A stretch of 64,000 nt of DNA from a virus. Numbering within the stretch: position 1 is the first letter of the stretch; every line of letters starts with the position of its first letter. A program made the position numbers and the translations under genes. Shown here in pieces: positions 23,840 through 33,463 of the stretch. The notes under the pieces are model-generated. The model was not told the origin of the DNA and ran no database searches. It saw nothing but the letters and a program-made list of their open reading frames with translations. The DNA is taken from IMG/VR virus record IMGVR_UViG_3300028862_000012, positions 159,866 through 223,865 of that record; one strand, given 5' to 3'.

Positions 23840-24481
23840 TGAGATTACTTGAAACAGATCATTTACTTGAGACAGAACGAGATACTTTTTCAAATAATAA
23901 TATTAAAAAATATTTATATTTATTGTCGGAAGAATTTCCTAATGATATGCCATTAGAATGTAGACAGACTATTTTAAGCTGGAAAGTAGTTTCTAAGTCA
24001 CCCCTATAGCTATAGTTTTTATGATATAACAGATAAGTCATGGGACGATACTCATCAAGATTACTTCTATCGTTGTGCAGATCATTGGAATTTTCTATCA
24101 CAAAGTAAAATTCATTGTCGAACACAAGACAACAAAGATTATAAGAACTTATACAGTATAGCTGAATACAATCCCGAAACTAATAGATATGTAGTTATGC
24201 AAAGTTTTAAGAAAGAAAAGTATGCTGTACCAAGCATCATAGATAAACTATCCGGCGAAGAATTAACAGATAGTTTATTAGCATTAATTAATCAAAATGA
24301 TTTAATAAACAAAAGATTAAAAGATATTATTGTAAACTTAGTAGTAACAGAAAATGATAGCATGTTAATAACATCTAAAATTCAAAAAACCATAAATACA
24401 TTTTATTATTTATTTTCAATAAACCATAGCATGATACAATTAAAAGATAAAGTGTATCATGCTATAAATAAAGACCTATAA
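23839..24481 (+). pseudogene. hypothetical protein with +1 frameshift at CCCC
   Basis: The frame from the ATG at 23839 ends at a TAG just after TCACCCCTATAG (about 23999-24010). Dropping one C lets it continue without a stop as SPYSYSFYDITDKSW... into the open frame that ends at 24481, giving about 213 residues. The second part has an Asp/Lys/Asn-rich helical C-terminus. CCC-C is also a known type of +1 slippery site, so error, mutation and recoding are all possible. Confidence 0.6.
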
Positions 24482-24817
24482 CTTACTTTTTAAGCTCATA
24501 TTTACTTCACTCCGAAGTTGCTTAAATAAAGGACTATCACTATAATCTTCATTATCTTCAGCTTGCTTACATTTCAATATATACTGTTCAAATTCTGGGA
24601 TAGGATAAATACTCATATACACTTTATCTTCTACTATCTTTAGTTTAAGCGTTCCAATATCAGGTAATACAATCTCATCATTACCTGCATTACAAATAGC
24701 AATATAAGTAATAATACCTTTAAATAACTTATATACGTCTTGCTTCTTTTCAATTGAACTAAAGCAACGTATTAACTCTTTAGCCTGTTCGTTTTTATCA
24801 ATAACTGCATTATTCAT
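24476..24817 (-). CDS. HU/IHF-like DNA-binding protein candidate (113 aa)
   Basis: Residues about 26-60 (DVYKLFKGIITYIA...DEIVLPDIGTLKLKI) follow the helix plus LPGfGtF-type strand order of HU-family proteins. The DNA-binding arm is not clear. Overlaps the convergent gene by 6 bases. Lies just downstream of thyX. Confidence 0.45.
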   Translation of the reverse strand: MNNAVIDKNEQAKELIRCFSSIEKKQDVYKLFKGIITYIAICNAGNDEIVLPDIGTLKLKIVEDKVYMSIYPIPEFEQYILKCKQAEDNEDYSDSPLFKQLRSEVNMSLKSKL

Positions 24818-24826
24818 ACTTCATCC

Positions 24827-25852
24827 TTATAAGTTTAAATTATATTCTTTTTCTAAGTTTTCTTTTACAATAGTAATTAATTCTCGTATATCACCTTGTG
24901 CATGGCTATCACAACGTAAATCAATTACCTTTTTCCACTGTTCTATATTTGCTGTACTCATAATAGTTGTACTTGTTCCATTTGGCAAAACTTCACGTGC
25001 TGTTTCTGGTAAAGTACCTATATCTATTAAGTCAAAGTATGCTTGTTCCGCTTGAGAATAAGCAGTAAGGTATGGAGCTATTAAAGTAGTACTGGTTAAT
25101 ATATCAGCATTAATCATTGATTGCCTGATTGAGTAAGGTAGAATAAAATCAATTGAATGATTGAACTTATTTGAACTATAATTACAGTATCTTTGACTGG
25201 ATTGCGAAACTGAGTTCTTTCTATGGCGAACTAATTGATGTGATACTGATCTGCTTGTAGTAAATACAAAAGATTCGTAGCAATGTTTATTAATTTCATA
25301 GTTTCTACTATTTTCATTAGGAATAAATTTTAAAAGATCTTTTATTTCTGATATAGTAAGGATAGGAAAAAGATAATCAACATAGTCATCAATATGTTCT
25401 GAAAAAATTATAGGATACAGAATAGTACATGTTTTATAAAACTGTATATAAATATTTTGTTCTCCACATTTTAATAAAGAATAATAAGAATTTTTAAAAA
25501 TATAATTTAGTAATTCATACCAAGCTCTAACATTAGCACTAATAATACTATAACAATATCCATCTTTCAATATACTACTTATATTAAAAAATCCAGCATA
25601 AAAATTACTATCAGGAATAATATTAAAAAGTTTTCTAGTTATGTCTTCAGCATTATCATACACAAGCATTGAAATACTTTCATGCTCTAATATTGATAAA
25701 TGACCTTTTTCAATTATTTTTTTAATAAAAGGAATATAACTATCTTCTTTAATATTATTTTCAGAACGATAACATAACCTTCCAGCATATTCCATTTTCT
25801 TATATGGAACTGTATTAGGAACATAGGTAACAGATGGATCAATAATTTTCAT
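24827..25852 (-). CDS. thyX: flavin-dependent thymidylate synthase ThyX
   Basis: A 341-residue enzyme converting dUMP to dTMP with FAD and methylene-tetrahydrofolate. The ThyX signature RHRKNSVSQSSQRY (about 202-215) is present, preceded by SVSHQLV. The C-terminus has WKKVIDLRCDSHAQGDIREL as in ThyX. It is longer than most (about 220-300 residues), with an extended middle. It supplies thymidine for phage DNA synthesis. Confidence 0.9.
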   Translation of the reverse strand: MKIIDPSVTYVPNTVPYKKMEYAGRLCYRSENNIKEDSYIPFIKKIIEKGHLSILEHESISMLVYDNAEDITRKLFNIIPDSNFYAGFFNISSILKDGYCYSIISANVRAWYELLNYIFKNSYYSLLKCGEQNIYIQFYKTCTILYPIIFSEHIDDYVDYLFPILTISEIKDLLKFIPNENSRNYEINKHCYESFVFTTSRSVSHQLVRHRKNSVSQSSQRYCNYSSNKFNHSIDFILPYSIRQSMINADILTSTTLIAPYLTAYSQAEQAYFDLIDIGTLPETAREVLPNGTSTTIMSTANIEQWKKVIDLRCDSHAQGDIRELITIVKENLEKEYNLNL

Positions 25853-25908
25853 ACTAACTCAAATTATTTTATAAATCATTTAACAATTTTTCATATAATT
25901 ATAAACAG

Positions 25909-25937
25909 AGTATATACAAGTAATTAAATAATGTCAA
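25909..25937 (-). promoter_or_regulatory. sigma70 promoter for thyX
   Basis: On the minus strand TTGACA (25937-25932), 17-bp spacer and TATACT (25914-25909). About 50 bases of leader lead to the thyX ATG at 25852. Confidence 0.7.
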
Positions 25938-25947
25938 TAAGTAACCT

Positions 25948-26641
25948 CTAAATAGATCTTATAAGATTTTTTAATAATAGATTATACTTGTAAGTAATAT
26001 TTTTATTCATCCAGTCATATCCTTCTGGATGAATATGCTTTAACCAAGTAGGATTACAAAAGTAATAAGAAAAATGTTCTGCAAAGCATTCACCTCCATT
26101 TAAAGTTCCATAACTTGAAGGTGATTCTGCCATGTCATGACAAGGCGTTTTATATTCTTTATTTTCATTATCAAATAAATGACCTATTTCGTGGACTAAA
26201 GTAAAAAAAAGAAATATATGATCCTCTTTTAATTTCAATTTCATCTATAGAAGTACCTACAACTCGGGCTTCCTCTGTACCTGAAAAACTTTTATAAACT
26301 ATACTTATTCCAAAACTTTCAAGTATTTTTATAATAGTATCATCTATTAAAATATTCATAAATAAAGGCTTATCATATTTTTTTATACCATAGGTATGGA
26401 ACTTCCATTCATATCTTTTTTCACAATAATTGTTATATTCTCTAAAGGAAATAAACTCTTTTGAGAAATAATGATTGGATGGATCTTTTTCTGTCATGTC
26501 TGTTTCATACTGTACATGAAACTTTTTAAATAACAGGTCTGTATACTTATCTCTATTTTCTTTATCATTATTTAGTGTAAAATTATCTATAGCATCTTTA
26601 TAGATTTGAATAACTTCATCATCGTTTTCTTTTAAACTCAT
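25948..26641 (-). pseudogene. zinc metallopeptidase split by a frameshift in T8
   Basis: Two overlapping frames, 26641-26171 and 26244-25948, make one protein if the T8 run (plus-strand A8, 26203-26210) is read as T7: ...GSYIS-FFTLVHEIGHLFD.... The second part carries HEIGH, with a further GECFAEHFSYY, the HExxH plus Glu pattern of gluzincin/ImmA-like peptidases. As sequenced it is broken. An extra base by assembly error, decay or slippage is possible. Its ATG directly follows the TTAACTATTATAAT motif. Confidence 0.6.
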
Positions 26642-26699
26642 ATTATAATAGTTAATAACTATTACTATATAAGGAAATAGTTTTACTATATAGGAAAAT
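26642..26699. promoter_or_regulatory. divergent control region before terminase
   Basis: On the minus strand TTAACTATTATAAT (26655-26642) abuts the peptidase ATG. On the plus strand two imperfect tandem copies of TTACTATATAAGGAAA (26662 and 26683) precede the terminase ATG at 26708, the first joined to ATAACTATTAC. These are good candidates for late promoter elements or operators. Confidence 0.45.
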
Positions 26700-26707
26700 A
26701 ATATAGA

Positions 26708-28876
26708 ATGTCTTCAAATATAATTGTACCTCATGGAAATCTGGACTCAAAACAATTAGCTAATCTTGTAGATCAAAGCTATGATCTTTTGCAAGGTGAT
26801 ATGGATGTCGCTTTACTGGATGATTTTAGTCAAGCAGATATACTTGAATTAAAGAAAGCATTAAGTGTATTAGCAAATAATCCTAATTTTTCTAATGACC
26901 AAATTTCTAATCTTTTATCTGAAAGCTGGAGAATGCTTTATTATCAAAAGCCTCCTACTATTGAAGAGTTTTTATCTCCTGAATGGTTAGGCGCGACAAG
27001 TGATACTATTCGTCCTCATATACGTGAATGGTTATGTGAATGGTATAATCCAGAAAAAGGATATAGACACTGTTATTTAAGTACAGCTATTGGTATGGGT
27101 AAAAGTTATTTTTCGGTTTTGAATAGTTTGTTTGCAGGAACTAATATAGCATTGATGCGTAATCCTTGGAAAACAATGAGTTCTATATTAGGAGAAGCGT
27201 CACCTATAGCAATTATTTTCGTAAGCTATAGTATTGATAAAGTAACAGAAATATTAATAGAACCATTCAAACAATTTTTAATGACATCAGAATCAAGCTC
27301 AAAGCCTAAGTTTAAAAAATGTAAAACAATTGAGGGTATGAATAAATTTGCAACTGAACATAAGGGTGCAATTATTCCTTGGACTACAGCAGGAGAAACA
27401 AATATATTGACTATTGGTAATCCATTAAATACAGCAAATATAAATTTAAAAGTTGCAAGTGATCCTGCTAGATTATTAGGCTTAACTTTAGTACAAACTA
27501 TATTTACAGAATTAAGTTTCTTCTTGGATAAAGGAAAATCTCCACAATACATTGACAGATTATTTAAAGACGGAGCCGGGAGAATTTTGAGTCGCTTTCC
27601 AAATCAAGAACAGCAAAAATATAAAGATAAAGATAATAATATATTTTCTCCATCAACTACTTTTTGGGCGCGAGACATTATGGATAGCTCTCCTAATAGT
27701 TGGGATAGTCCAATTGATAAATATATTTATAGTGGTGAAGCAGATCGTAATCCAGAAAACTTAATATTCCGTGGTAGTGCTTGGGACATAATGCCAAACA
27801 GTGTACCTAATATAGAAGATAGATTTCCTGTATTTGTTGGTGGAAGCTCTAAAGAACCTCGCATAATAGATGAGTCTGAAATAAAAAACTTTTCTTTAGA
27901 AGAAGTTTTAATGGTTCCAAAGTTTTTCTATAATAAGTTTTATGAAAATATTTGTAAGTCATTAAAAGATATAGCAGGTATTCCTTCTAATGCACAAGGA
28001 AGATTAATAGAGAATATAGAACATATAGAAAATATATTTGTAGGTAATCTACGCAATCAATATAGTTATATCACCGCGCCAAGTAGTAGTATACCAGAGC
28101 GATTAATATGGGATCAAATAAAAAATGAGTTCTTTATTTATGTAAAAGATCACTATGAATTTTATAGAAATAATAATACACCTCGATATATTTCTATTGA
28201 CCAAAGTTATAAAAAAGATACTACTGGTATTAGTATGTGTCATATGGAAGTAAATGAACATGGTGACATTATCTATATTCTGGATTTTACTATAGCAATA
28301 GAACCAAAAGGAAGCAAGATTAATCTTGAAAGTATAAAATGTTTTATAGAAGATTTAGTTACCTTAGGTGGAATAAAAGTAGTAATGGTTAGCTATGATC
28401 ACTTCCAGTCAGAGCAATCAATACAAAGTTTAGAGCGTGTAGGAATACCTGTAAAGCACATATCAGTTGATACAGATATGTCACCATATTTAAATATGGT
28501 TAGCTTAATGGCTCAAGGCAGAATAAAAAGTGGTAAAAATATTTATTTAAAAAATAATTTAAAATCACTTATTCGTTCTGAAACTAAAGTAGCAAAGAAG
28601 CCAAAGATCGATCATATAATTGGTGAAGTTACTGATGAAGCAAATACTAATTGGGATACCTCTACTTTAGGTAAGTATGCAAAGGATATTTCAGATAGCG
28701 CAAGCGCAAGCATTAGTATTGCTATGCGCTTTGGTGAGTATACTGATGGTTTATGGGTATGGAAAGACAGTGAAAGCAAATGCGAACTAAAGGAAGTACT
28801 TGTTAATAAAGCTAAAGATGATTTATTAAAAATGGGAATACGTATACGTCCAGCAAGTCATTTATCCTTTTCGTGA
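26708..28876 (+). CDS. terL: terminase large subunit
   Basis: A 722-residue packaging motor. The ATPase part has STAIGMGKSYFS (about 125-136), a Walker A loop, and a Walker B-like IFTELSFF (about 266-273). The nuclease part has YISIDQSYKKDTTG (about 496-509), the first catalytic Asp of the RNase H-like fold, and VSYDHF (about 561-566). It cuts and packages DNA into proheads. It is isolated between leftward genes; no small subunit was recognised. Confidence 0.85.
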   Translation: MSSNIIVPHGNLDSKQLANLVDQSYDLLQGDMDVALLDDFSQADILELKKALSVLANNPNFSNDQISNLLSESWRMLYYQKPPTIEEFLSPEWLGATSDTIRPHIREWLCEWYNPEKGYRHCYLSTAIGMGKSYFSVLNSLFAGTNIALMRNPWKTMSSILGEASPIAIIFVSYSIDKVTEILIEPFKQFLMTSESSSKPKFKKCKTIEGMNKFATEHKGAIIPWTTAGETNILTIGNPLNTANINLKVASDPARLLGLTLVQTIFTELSFFLDKGKSPQYIDRLFKDGAGRILSRFPNQEQQKYKDKDNNIFSPSTTFWARDIMDSSPNSWDSPIDKYIYSGEADRNPENLIFRGSAWDIMPNSVPNIEDRFPVFVGGSSKEPRIIDESEIKNFSLEEVLMVPKFFYNKFYENICKSLKDIAGIPSNAQGRLIENIEHIENIFVGNLRNQYSYITAPSSSIPERLIWDQIKNEFFIYVKDHYEFYRNNNTPRYISIDQSYKKDTTGISMCHMEVNEHGDIIYILDFTIAIEPKGSKINLESIKCFIEDLVTLGGIKVVMVSYDHFQSEQSIQSLERVGIPVKHISVDTDMSPYLNMVSLMAQGRIKSGKNIYLKNNLKSLIRSETKVAKKPKIDHIIGEVTDEANTNWDTSTLGKYAKDISDSASASISIAMRFGEYTDGLWVWKDSESKCELKEVLVNKAKDDLLKMGIRIRPASHLSFS

Positions 28877-29053
28877 TTACTGAACCTCTTCTTTTTCTTT
28901 CTTCCATAATAAATACCATCCCATAGCACAACCAGTAGTTTCTTCCCATGTACAAGATATATTACAGGTGTGGCAATAAGTTTCATCTATTACTAATTTT
29001 AATAATTCCATTTCTTCTGTAGTAGGAAGTTTACATTTTGTAAAAGTATTCAT
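28877..29053 (-). CDS. Cys-containing small protein (58 aa)
   Basis: A short gene abutting the end of terL. CHTCNISC suggests a metal site. The ATG shares ATGA with the preceding gene and follows AAGGAGATACA. No family recognised. Confidence 0.65.
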   Translation of the reverse strand: MNTFTKCKLPTTEEMELLKLVIDETYCHTCNISCTWEETTGCAMGWYLLWKKEKEEVQ

Positions 29054-29196
29054 TGTATCTCCTTGATATACTCTATTTCAGGTTGTTTACTGACTCTTTT
29101 TTTAGTAATTATATTTTTATGTAAAGTACAATACTCTTTAGTAACATTATGACCTTTTTCTATACCTTCTATTTTTATTTTTCTCTTTTTAGACAT
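29050..29196 (-). CDS. small basic protein (48 aa)
   Basis: Lys/Arg-rich, starting at the TAATG overlap with the gene before and ending in ATGA with the gene after. No family recognised. Confidence 0.6.
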   Translation of the reverse strand: MSKKRKIKIEGIEKGHNVTKEYCTLHKNIITKKRVSKQPEIEYIKEIQ

Positions 29197-29447
29197 TATA
29201 ATTCCTGAATAAAACTATTAATCCACTCTTTTATTTCTTCTATAGTAGGTTTATAATTAATAATAAAAATTAATAAATCTGTCAGAGCTTCTTTCTTTGC
29301 TATAGGTTCTGTTGTTTTACAACCAGAAAAAAATCCTTGAGCAAACGGCTGATATTCTGCAAATTGCTTTCCAAAGTCAAGTTCTTCATCTGAAGCTTGT
29401 TCTGGAATTTTATTATCAATCAAACCTTTTATTAGTTCAGTAGTCAT
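29196..29447 (-). CDS. hypothetical protein (83 aa)
   Basis: Helical, acidic; no family recognised. Overlaps the next start (TAATG). Confidence 0.7.
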   Translation of the reverse strand: MTTELIKGLIDNKIPEQASDEELDFGKQFAEYQPFAQGFFSGCKTTEPIAKKEALTDLLIFIINYKPTIEEIKEWINSFIQEL

Positions 29448-29450
29448 AAA

Positions 29451-29732
29451 TTACTCCTTATATGTGTCTTTATTAAAACAAAGTTTATGTAGATCCATTC
29501 CATTATTTACTTGATAGTAAGCTGAGTCTATAGGAACTTTATTATAAAGTAGATATCCAATAACAGCTTTATAATCCTTTCTGCCTATATCTAAAATAAT
29601 CATATAAGGAATAATTGCTTCTATTGAAACATCCTCCATAGATTGAATAAACTTAATTATATCTTGCTTATGACAGCTTTGATATTCAAAGTCAAACTCA
29701 TCCATTATAATTAGTCTGTATTCATCACCCAT
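29451..29732 (-). CDS. hypothetical protein (93 aa)
   Basis: Alpha/beta, acidic; no family recognised. TAAGGAG precedes the downstream gene. Confidence 0.7.
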   Translation of the reverse strand: MGDEYRLIIMDEFDFEYQSCHKQDIIKFIQSMEDVSIEAIIPYMIILDIGRKDYKAVIGYLLYNKVPIDSAYYQVNNGMDLHKLCFNKDTYKE

Positions 29733-29744
29733 GTTAGTTTCCTT

Positions 29745-29966
29745 TTAGATTACTTTTTTATTCTTATTATTCATTCTTATAAACTCTTTAAAAAACAAGA
29801 TAGCTTCTTCATCAGAGCTAAAACATTTACAAAAAGTTGAAGAAGGATCTACTTGCATTAAATTATTTACAGGGCATTCAAGACAGGCAATATAGTCACA
29901 ATTACCTTGTTTAATTATTTTTTCAGCAATTATTAAATGACCTACTTCCATATGATCCTTTTCCAT
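29745..29966 (-). CDS. Cys-containing protein (73 aa)
   Basis: ATG at 29966 follows AAAGGAAAATAAT, just after the stop of the upstream gene; a longer frame from 30062 overlaps that gene and is rejected. CDYIACLEC and CKC could bind metal. No family recognised. Confidence 0.65.
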   Translation of the reverse strand: MEKDHMEVGHLIIAEKIIKQGNCDYIACLECPVNNLMQVDPSSTFCKCFSSDEEAILFFKEFIRMNNKNKKVI

Positions 29967-29967
29967 A

Positions 29968-30360
29968 TTATTTTCCTTTATATCTAAAATATTGTTTATC
30001 AGATGGACTTTTGTAATGAGCTTTTTTAGGCAAACTAAATGTATTTCTAAAAAGTTCATCATTTAAAATAAAGCGTCCTAGCTCCCAACTATTATAATTA
30101 TATTCTCGTTCAACACTGATTGATTTTGCATATTCTAATTCAATAGGAAAATCATCTTTACTTGTAAATCGAGTTATTTCCTTTTCAGTATAAATACCCA
30201 CTTTTAAAAGATTTGGTGTATATCCACTACTATTTGGTCCCCATAAACAAATAGCATAATCACCTGAACCAGTATGTCGCATACAAGCTACTACATATTT
30301 TTTATTATCTTCAATATTAGTAATAGGTTTTGTATCAATGTCTTCAATAGTATTTTCCAT
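29968..30360 (-). CDS. hypothetical protein (130 aa)
   Basis: No family recognised; alpha/beta with a Tyr-rich C-terminus. AAGGAGATATT precedes the ATG. Confidence 0.7.
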   Translation of the reverse strand: MENTIEDIDTKPITNIEDNKKYVVACMRHTGSGDYAICLWGPNSSGYTPNLLKVGIYTEKEITRFTSKDDFPIELEYAKSISVEREYNYNSWELGRFILNDELFRNTFSLPKKAHYKSPSDKQYFRYKGK

Positions 30361-30380
30361 TAATATCTCCTTATATAAAC

Positions 30381-30869
30381 TTAGTTATTATTTTTTACAG
30401 GTTTATCACAACATTTACTATAAATCCAAATAATAAAGTAACTTAAAATAAGTGATAATATTACTGAACTTACTAATAGAATAATAATAAATTGCGGATT
30501 ATAATAATCAGCTAGATATAATATCCATGTTTGTTTTTCATAAAGCTTATACCCGTCTATATGATGAACGTATAATTGAACTTCCTTCTTTCCATTAGAC
30601 ACAATTAGTGTTCCATCTCCTTCATAGCCACTTGATTTATAATTATAAGCATAAGGAAGAATATCTACCGTAGTCATAGTATAAGCTTTCGGATGTTGCT
30701 CGTCAAAAGTACAACCGGCTACAAATATTGATACGAAAAAGATAATTACTAAAAATGTGAATCCAATGGAGTGATCGTCTTCACTATCACTACTGCTACC
30801 TCCACCACCACTGCTGTTTCTATTACGCTTTATACATTCATTTGCGGCAAAAATATCAACTGCATTCAT
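30381..30869 (-). CDS. membrane protein with Gly/Ser/Asp linker (162 aa)
   Basis: N-terminal helix, a low-complexity Gly/Ser/Asp stretch (about 19-32), one membrane segment (about 36-53), an external beta domain and a second membrane segment (about 128-150). No family recognised. Confidence 0.7.
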   Translation of the reverse strand: MNAVDIFAANECIKRNRNSSGGGGSSSDSEDDHSIGFTFLVIIFFVSIFVAGCTFDEQHPKAYTMTTVDILPYAYNYKSSGYEGDGTLIVSNGKKEVQLYVHHIDGYKLYEKQTWILYLADYYNPQFIIILLVSSVILSLILSYFIIWIYSKCCDKPVKNNN

Positions 30870-30883
30870 ATAATCTCCTTATA

Positions 30884-31252
30884 CTAAATATCATCATATC
30901 GTGATTCTTTTTCTATCCATATAGGATTACTTAAAGTAGCTTCTGCTGTAGTAATAAGATTTTTTTGCTCTGCAATCATTGAGGTAAGTCTTTTAACAAA
31001 ATAATCTTTTAATTTAGCTTTGTTATCTTCAATAGACACAGTATCTTCTAATGACAGTATATAAAAATTCTGATAATTTAATGAATTATTATATGTAATA
31101 GAATCAATTACACCAATTTTATTTTTTGCTATGCGTTTTTTATCCCATACATAGCTTGCCTTTGTTTCAGTATACTCAGGATAATGATACAGGTTTATTT
31201 CAAGCTTACCTGTAACTCCATTATAACTTCCAGAAATTTTTACTAAATGCAT
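30884..31252 (-). CDS. hypothetical protein (122 aa)
   Basis: No family recognised. Beta-rich first half, helical second half. Confidence 0.7.
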   Translation of the reverse strand: MHLVKISGSYNGVTGKLEINLYHYPEYTETKASYVWDKKRIAKNKIGVIDSITYNNSLNYQNFYILSLEDTVSIEDNKAKLKDYFVKRLTSMIAEQKNLITTAEATLSNPIWIEKESRYDDI

Positions 31253-31260
31253 AACTACCT

Positions 31261-31413
31261 CTAATCAATTAAATGTAAAACATATTTAAGTATAGCCCAT
31301 ACGGGAATATTAGTAATATTTGTAATAAATAAACGAAGTAATATATCGTTCTTTGTTTTATCCCGTTTAGCACTCCAAAGAATAGTAATTATATTAAGTA
31401 TTAGAAAATACAT
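31261..31413 (-). CDS. small membrane protein (50 aa)
   Basis: Hydrophobic short gene after AGGAGAGATAAATA, with two hydrophobic segments around a KRDKTK loop. No family recognised. Confidence 0.55.
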   Translation of the reverse strand: MYFLILNIITILWSAKRDKTKNDILLRLFITNITNIPVWAILKYVLHLID

Positions 31414-31441
31414 TATTTATCTCTCCTATTTAAAAATAAAA

Positions 31442-31472
31442 CTATACTGATATACATTTTATATCAGTATAG
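31442..31472 (-). terminator. hairpin terminator after lipoprotein gene
   Basis: CTATACTGATATA and TATATCAGTATAG form a perfect 13-bp stem with a 5-base loop, flanked by T-rich sequence on the minus strand. It ends the transcript of the lipoprotein gene. Confidence 0.7.
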
Positions 31473-31483
31473 ATTTTATAAAA

Positions 31484-32008
31484 CTAATAACCCTTTGGCA
31501 CGTATGCCAGCATTTCTGATGGAAGCTTATACGGTAAACAAACTACATTTGGTTCAAAATAAGCAGGAATGGCTTTACCATTAGGAGATATCATCATTAG
31601 CCAAGTTCCCGCAGACGAAGAGGGAGAAAATAGTCCATTTGGATCTGCTTGATTTATAACATAAGGATAAGCATAATGATCACTACCATTCTTTGTAGGA
31701 TTAGTATATTGGGTAGAATAGGGAATAGGATATCCAATAGTATTGCCAACAAAAATAAACTTTCCTGTCATATCAGAAAATAGATAACTGTAGGTAATAT
31801 AACTTGATTTATCCCGTAGTTCAAGAATTGATTTTAACATTTTCTTTTCACGAAATTCGGTAATAGCGGGCATACCTATTTCAGAACTACCTTCAGCAAG
31901 TATTTTCTCTTGCTGTACTTTTGCTACATCATCGGATGTAGGTGTGTAGTCACACGATGTAAATAGAATTCCGATAAATATTGCAACCATGATAAGTTTA
32001 AATTTCAT
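31484..32008 (-). CDS. lipoprotein of mobile-element type (174 aa)
   Basis: Signal peptide with lipobox FTSC (Cys19). The C-terminal half has YPIPYSTQYTNP and WLMMISPNGKA, a pattern that I recognise from proteins common on plasmids and phages. It is paired with the upstream gene (32010-32342), a usual partner. Role unknown; a membrane location is expected. Confidence 0.7.
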   Translation of the reverse strand: MKFKLIMVAIFIGILFTSCDYTPTSDDVAKVQQEKILAEGSSEIGMPAITEFREKKMLKSILELRDKSSYITYSYLFSDMTGKFIFVGNTIGYPIPYSTQYTNPTKNGSDHYAYPYVINQADPNGLFSPSSSAGTWLMMISPNGKAIPAYFEPNVVCLPYKLPSEMLAYVPKGY

Positions 32009-32009
32009 T

Positions 32010-32342
32010 TTACTCTTCCTTCAAGTTAATAATAAATGTTCTCAAATCAGATGGAAACATTTTCAGTTCATATCCAGCTACTTTGTGCAAAATTAAATCT
32101 TTCAAACCAGATTTAATTACAGGGTCTGTAGCTTTAATATAGTCTTTCTCCATATCATAGATATCTTGAGCCATACCTTCATTATAAGCCTGACTCTGCT
32201 TAAATGTATCCCTCCTTACCTGTTCATACTGAGGCATAAATACTTTAGCCATAAAAAAGTCATTACCTTGAAATGCCCAGCAGGTTACAAATAATCCTAC
32301 AATGCAAGCCAAGCCAATAAGAAAACCTTTAAATATATTCAT
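32010..32342 (-). CDS. membrane-anchored partner protein (110 aa)
   Basis: N-terminal membrane segment, then WAFQGNDFF and EQVRRDTFKQSQAY, a conserved pattern in small proteins of plasmids and phages that usually sit next to the lipoprotein type above. Helical cytosolic or periplasmic part. Role unknown. Confidence 0.7.
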   Translation of the reverse strand: MNIFKGFLIGLACIVGLFVTCWAFQGNDFFMAKVFMPQYEQVRRDTFKQSQAYNEGMAQDIYDMEKDYIKATDPVIKSGLKDLILHKVAGYELKMFPSDLRTFIINLKEE

Positions 32343-32463
32343 GTAAACTCCTTTTAAAAAAGTAAAAGATTACTAATCATAATTACTTATTCCATTTAGC
32401 TTTATACAATTCAATAAACTCTATAGGAAAATCAGATTTCCATCCACAATTAGGACAAACAAA

Positions 32464-32679
32464 TTATTTTCCATTAAAATAAGTAGAATGCTTTTCTAGT
32501 AAATCGTTAATATATTGTTTTACTGTTGTATCTGTAGCTCTAACATCTTCTGTACAATATATTTCAAGTAGTACTTTTTCAATTATATTAATATAAGTAT
32601 CAATTAGCTCTGCACTATTTTCATTTAATCGCTTATATATTAGTTCTGCCTTTTCTCTAATTGCAAGTGTATGGTTCAT
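32464..32679 (-). CDS. hypothetical protein interrupted by in-frame TAA
   Basis: A 71-residue helical product. After the TAA at 32464-32466 the same frame continues as FVCPNCGWKSDF... for 26 codons to a TAA at 32383-32385. The extension has a CPNCGW half zinc finger and fills the gap to the next gene. CAA to TAA is the simplest cause. The natural gene was probably 32383-32679. Confidence 0.6.
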   Translation of the reverse strand: MNHTLAIREKAELIYKRLNENSAELIDTYINIIEKVLLEIYCTEDVRATDTTVKQYINDLLEKHSTYFNGK

Positions 32680-32687
32680 AACTCCCT

Positions 32688-33263
32688 TTACAGCATATCA
32701 TCAGTAAATTTAAAGTTTGTAAGATCAGGAGCAGTCTCAATTACTACTTTCATATCTTTGTTAAAAGTAGAAAAATGAGAATTCATTTTATTAATAGCCT
32801 CTTTCATTATATCTACGGATTCTTTTATTTCATTATAGCATAACTCCATACACTTAATAATTTCTGATTCAGTTAAGCAATAGCTACAACGAGACATGAA
32901 ATCATATGAATCACAATAATATTTTACACAGGTATTTAACTCATCTTTTAATTGATCATCAGATTTTGGAAAAGTCTTAACTTCTGATAGATCTTCTTTA
33001 GATTTTATGAGCATGTTTGAAATCTCATTAATCGATGAACTTTTACTTTCTGCAAGCTTCATGATATCTTCTAATAGCTTTGTTGTAACAATAGACTCCG
33101 CAGAGCGAAATCCTGATATAAATCCATATGCTTCATGTTTTGCCATATCATAATTACCGGGATAGCGTGTAGCTATATCACAAGCTAAAAATAAAACAGT
33201 ATCAGGTATTGTATGGTTTGAGAACTTTTCAAACTCTTCTATAATTATATCATTTTCATTCAT
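32688..33263 (-). CDS. hypothetical helical protein (191 aa)
   Basis: No family recognised; predicted all-helical, with CSYC in the middle. Good AAGGAG site. Confidence 0.75.
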   Translation of the reverse strand: MNENDIIIEEFEKFSNHTIPDTVLFLACDIATRYPGNYDMAKHEAYGFISGFRSAESIVTTKLLEDIMKLAESKSSSINEISNMLIKSKEDLSEVKTFPKSDDQLKDELNTCVKYYCDSYDFMSRCSYCLTESEIIKCMELCYNEIKESVDIMKEAINKMNSHFSTFNKDMKVVIETAPDLTNFKFTDDML

Positions 33264-33265
33264 AG

Positions 33266-33463
33266 TTACTCCTTAGTAAGTAAGTCATAAAGTATATCTG
33301 CACTTTTCCGTTTTGCACCATCTATGGAAATAATGCCGTAAGGTGAAAAACCTATATTTGATAAATCAGAATTAGATAAGCTATTATCGTTCTCCGATGC
33401 ATTTGAAGCTAGTATGTTTAATGCAGATCGCAATTGCCGTTTTTCTGTATCAGTATATTTCAT
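33266..33463 (-). CDS. hypothetical protein (65 aa)
   Basis: Small helical protein; its start overlaps the stop of the upstream gene. No family recognised. Confidence 0.65.
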   Translation of the reverse strand: MKYTDTEKRQLRSALNILASNASENDNSLSNSDLSNIGFSPYGIISIDGAKRKSADILYDLLTKE

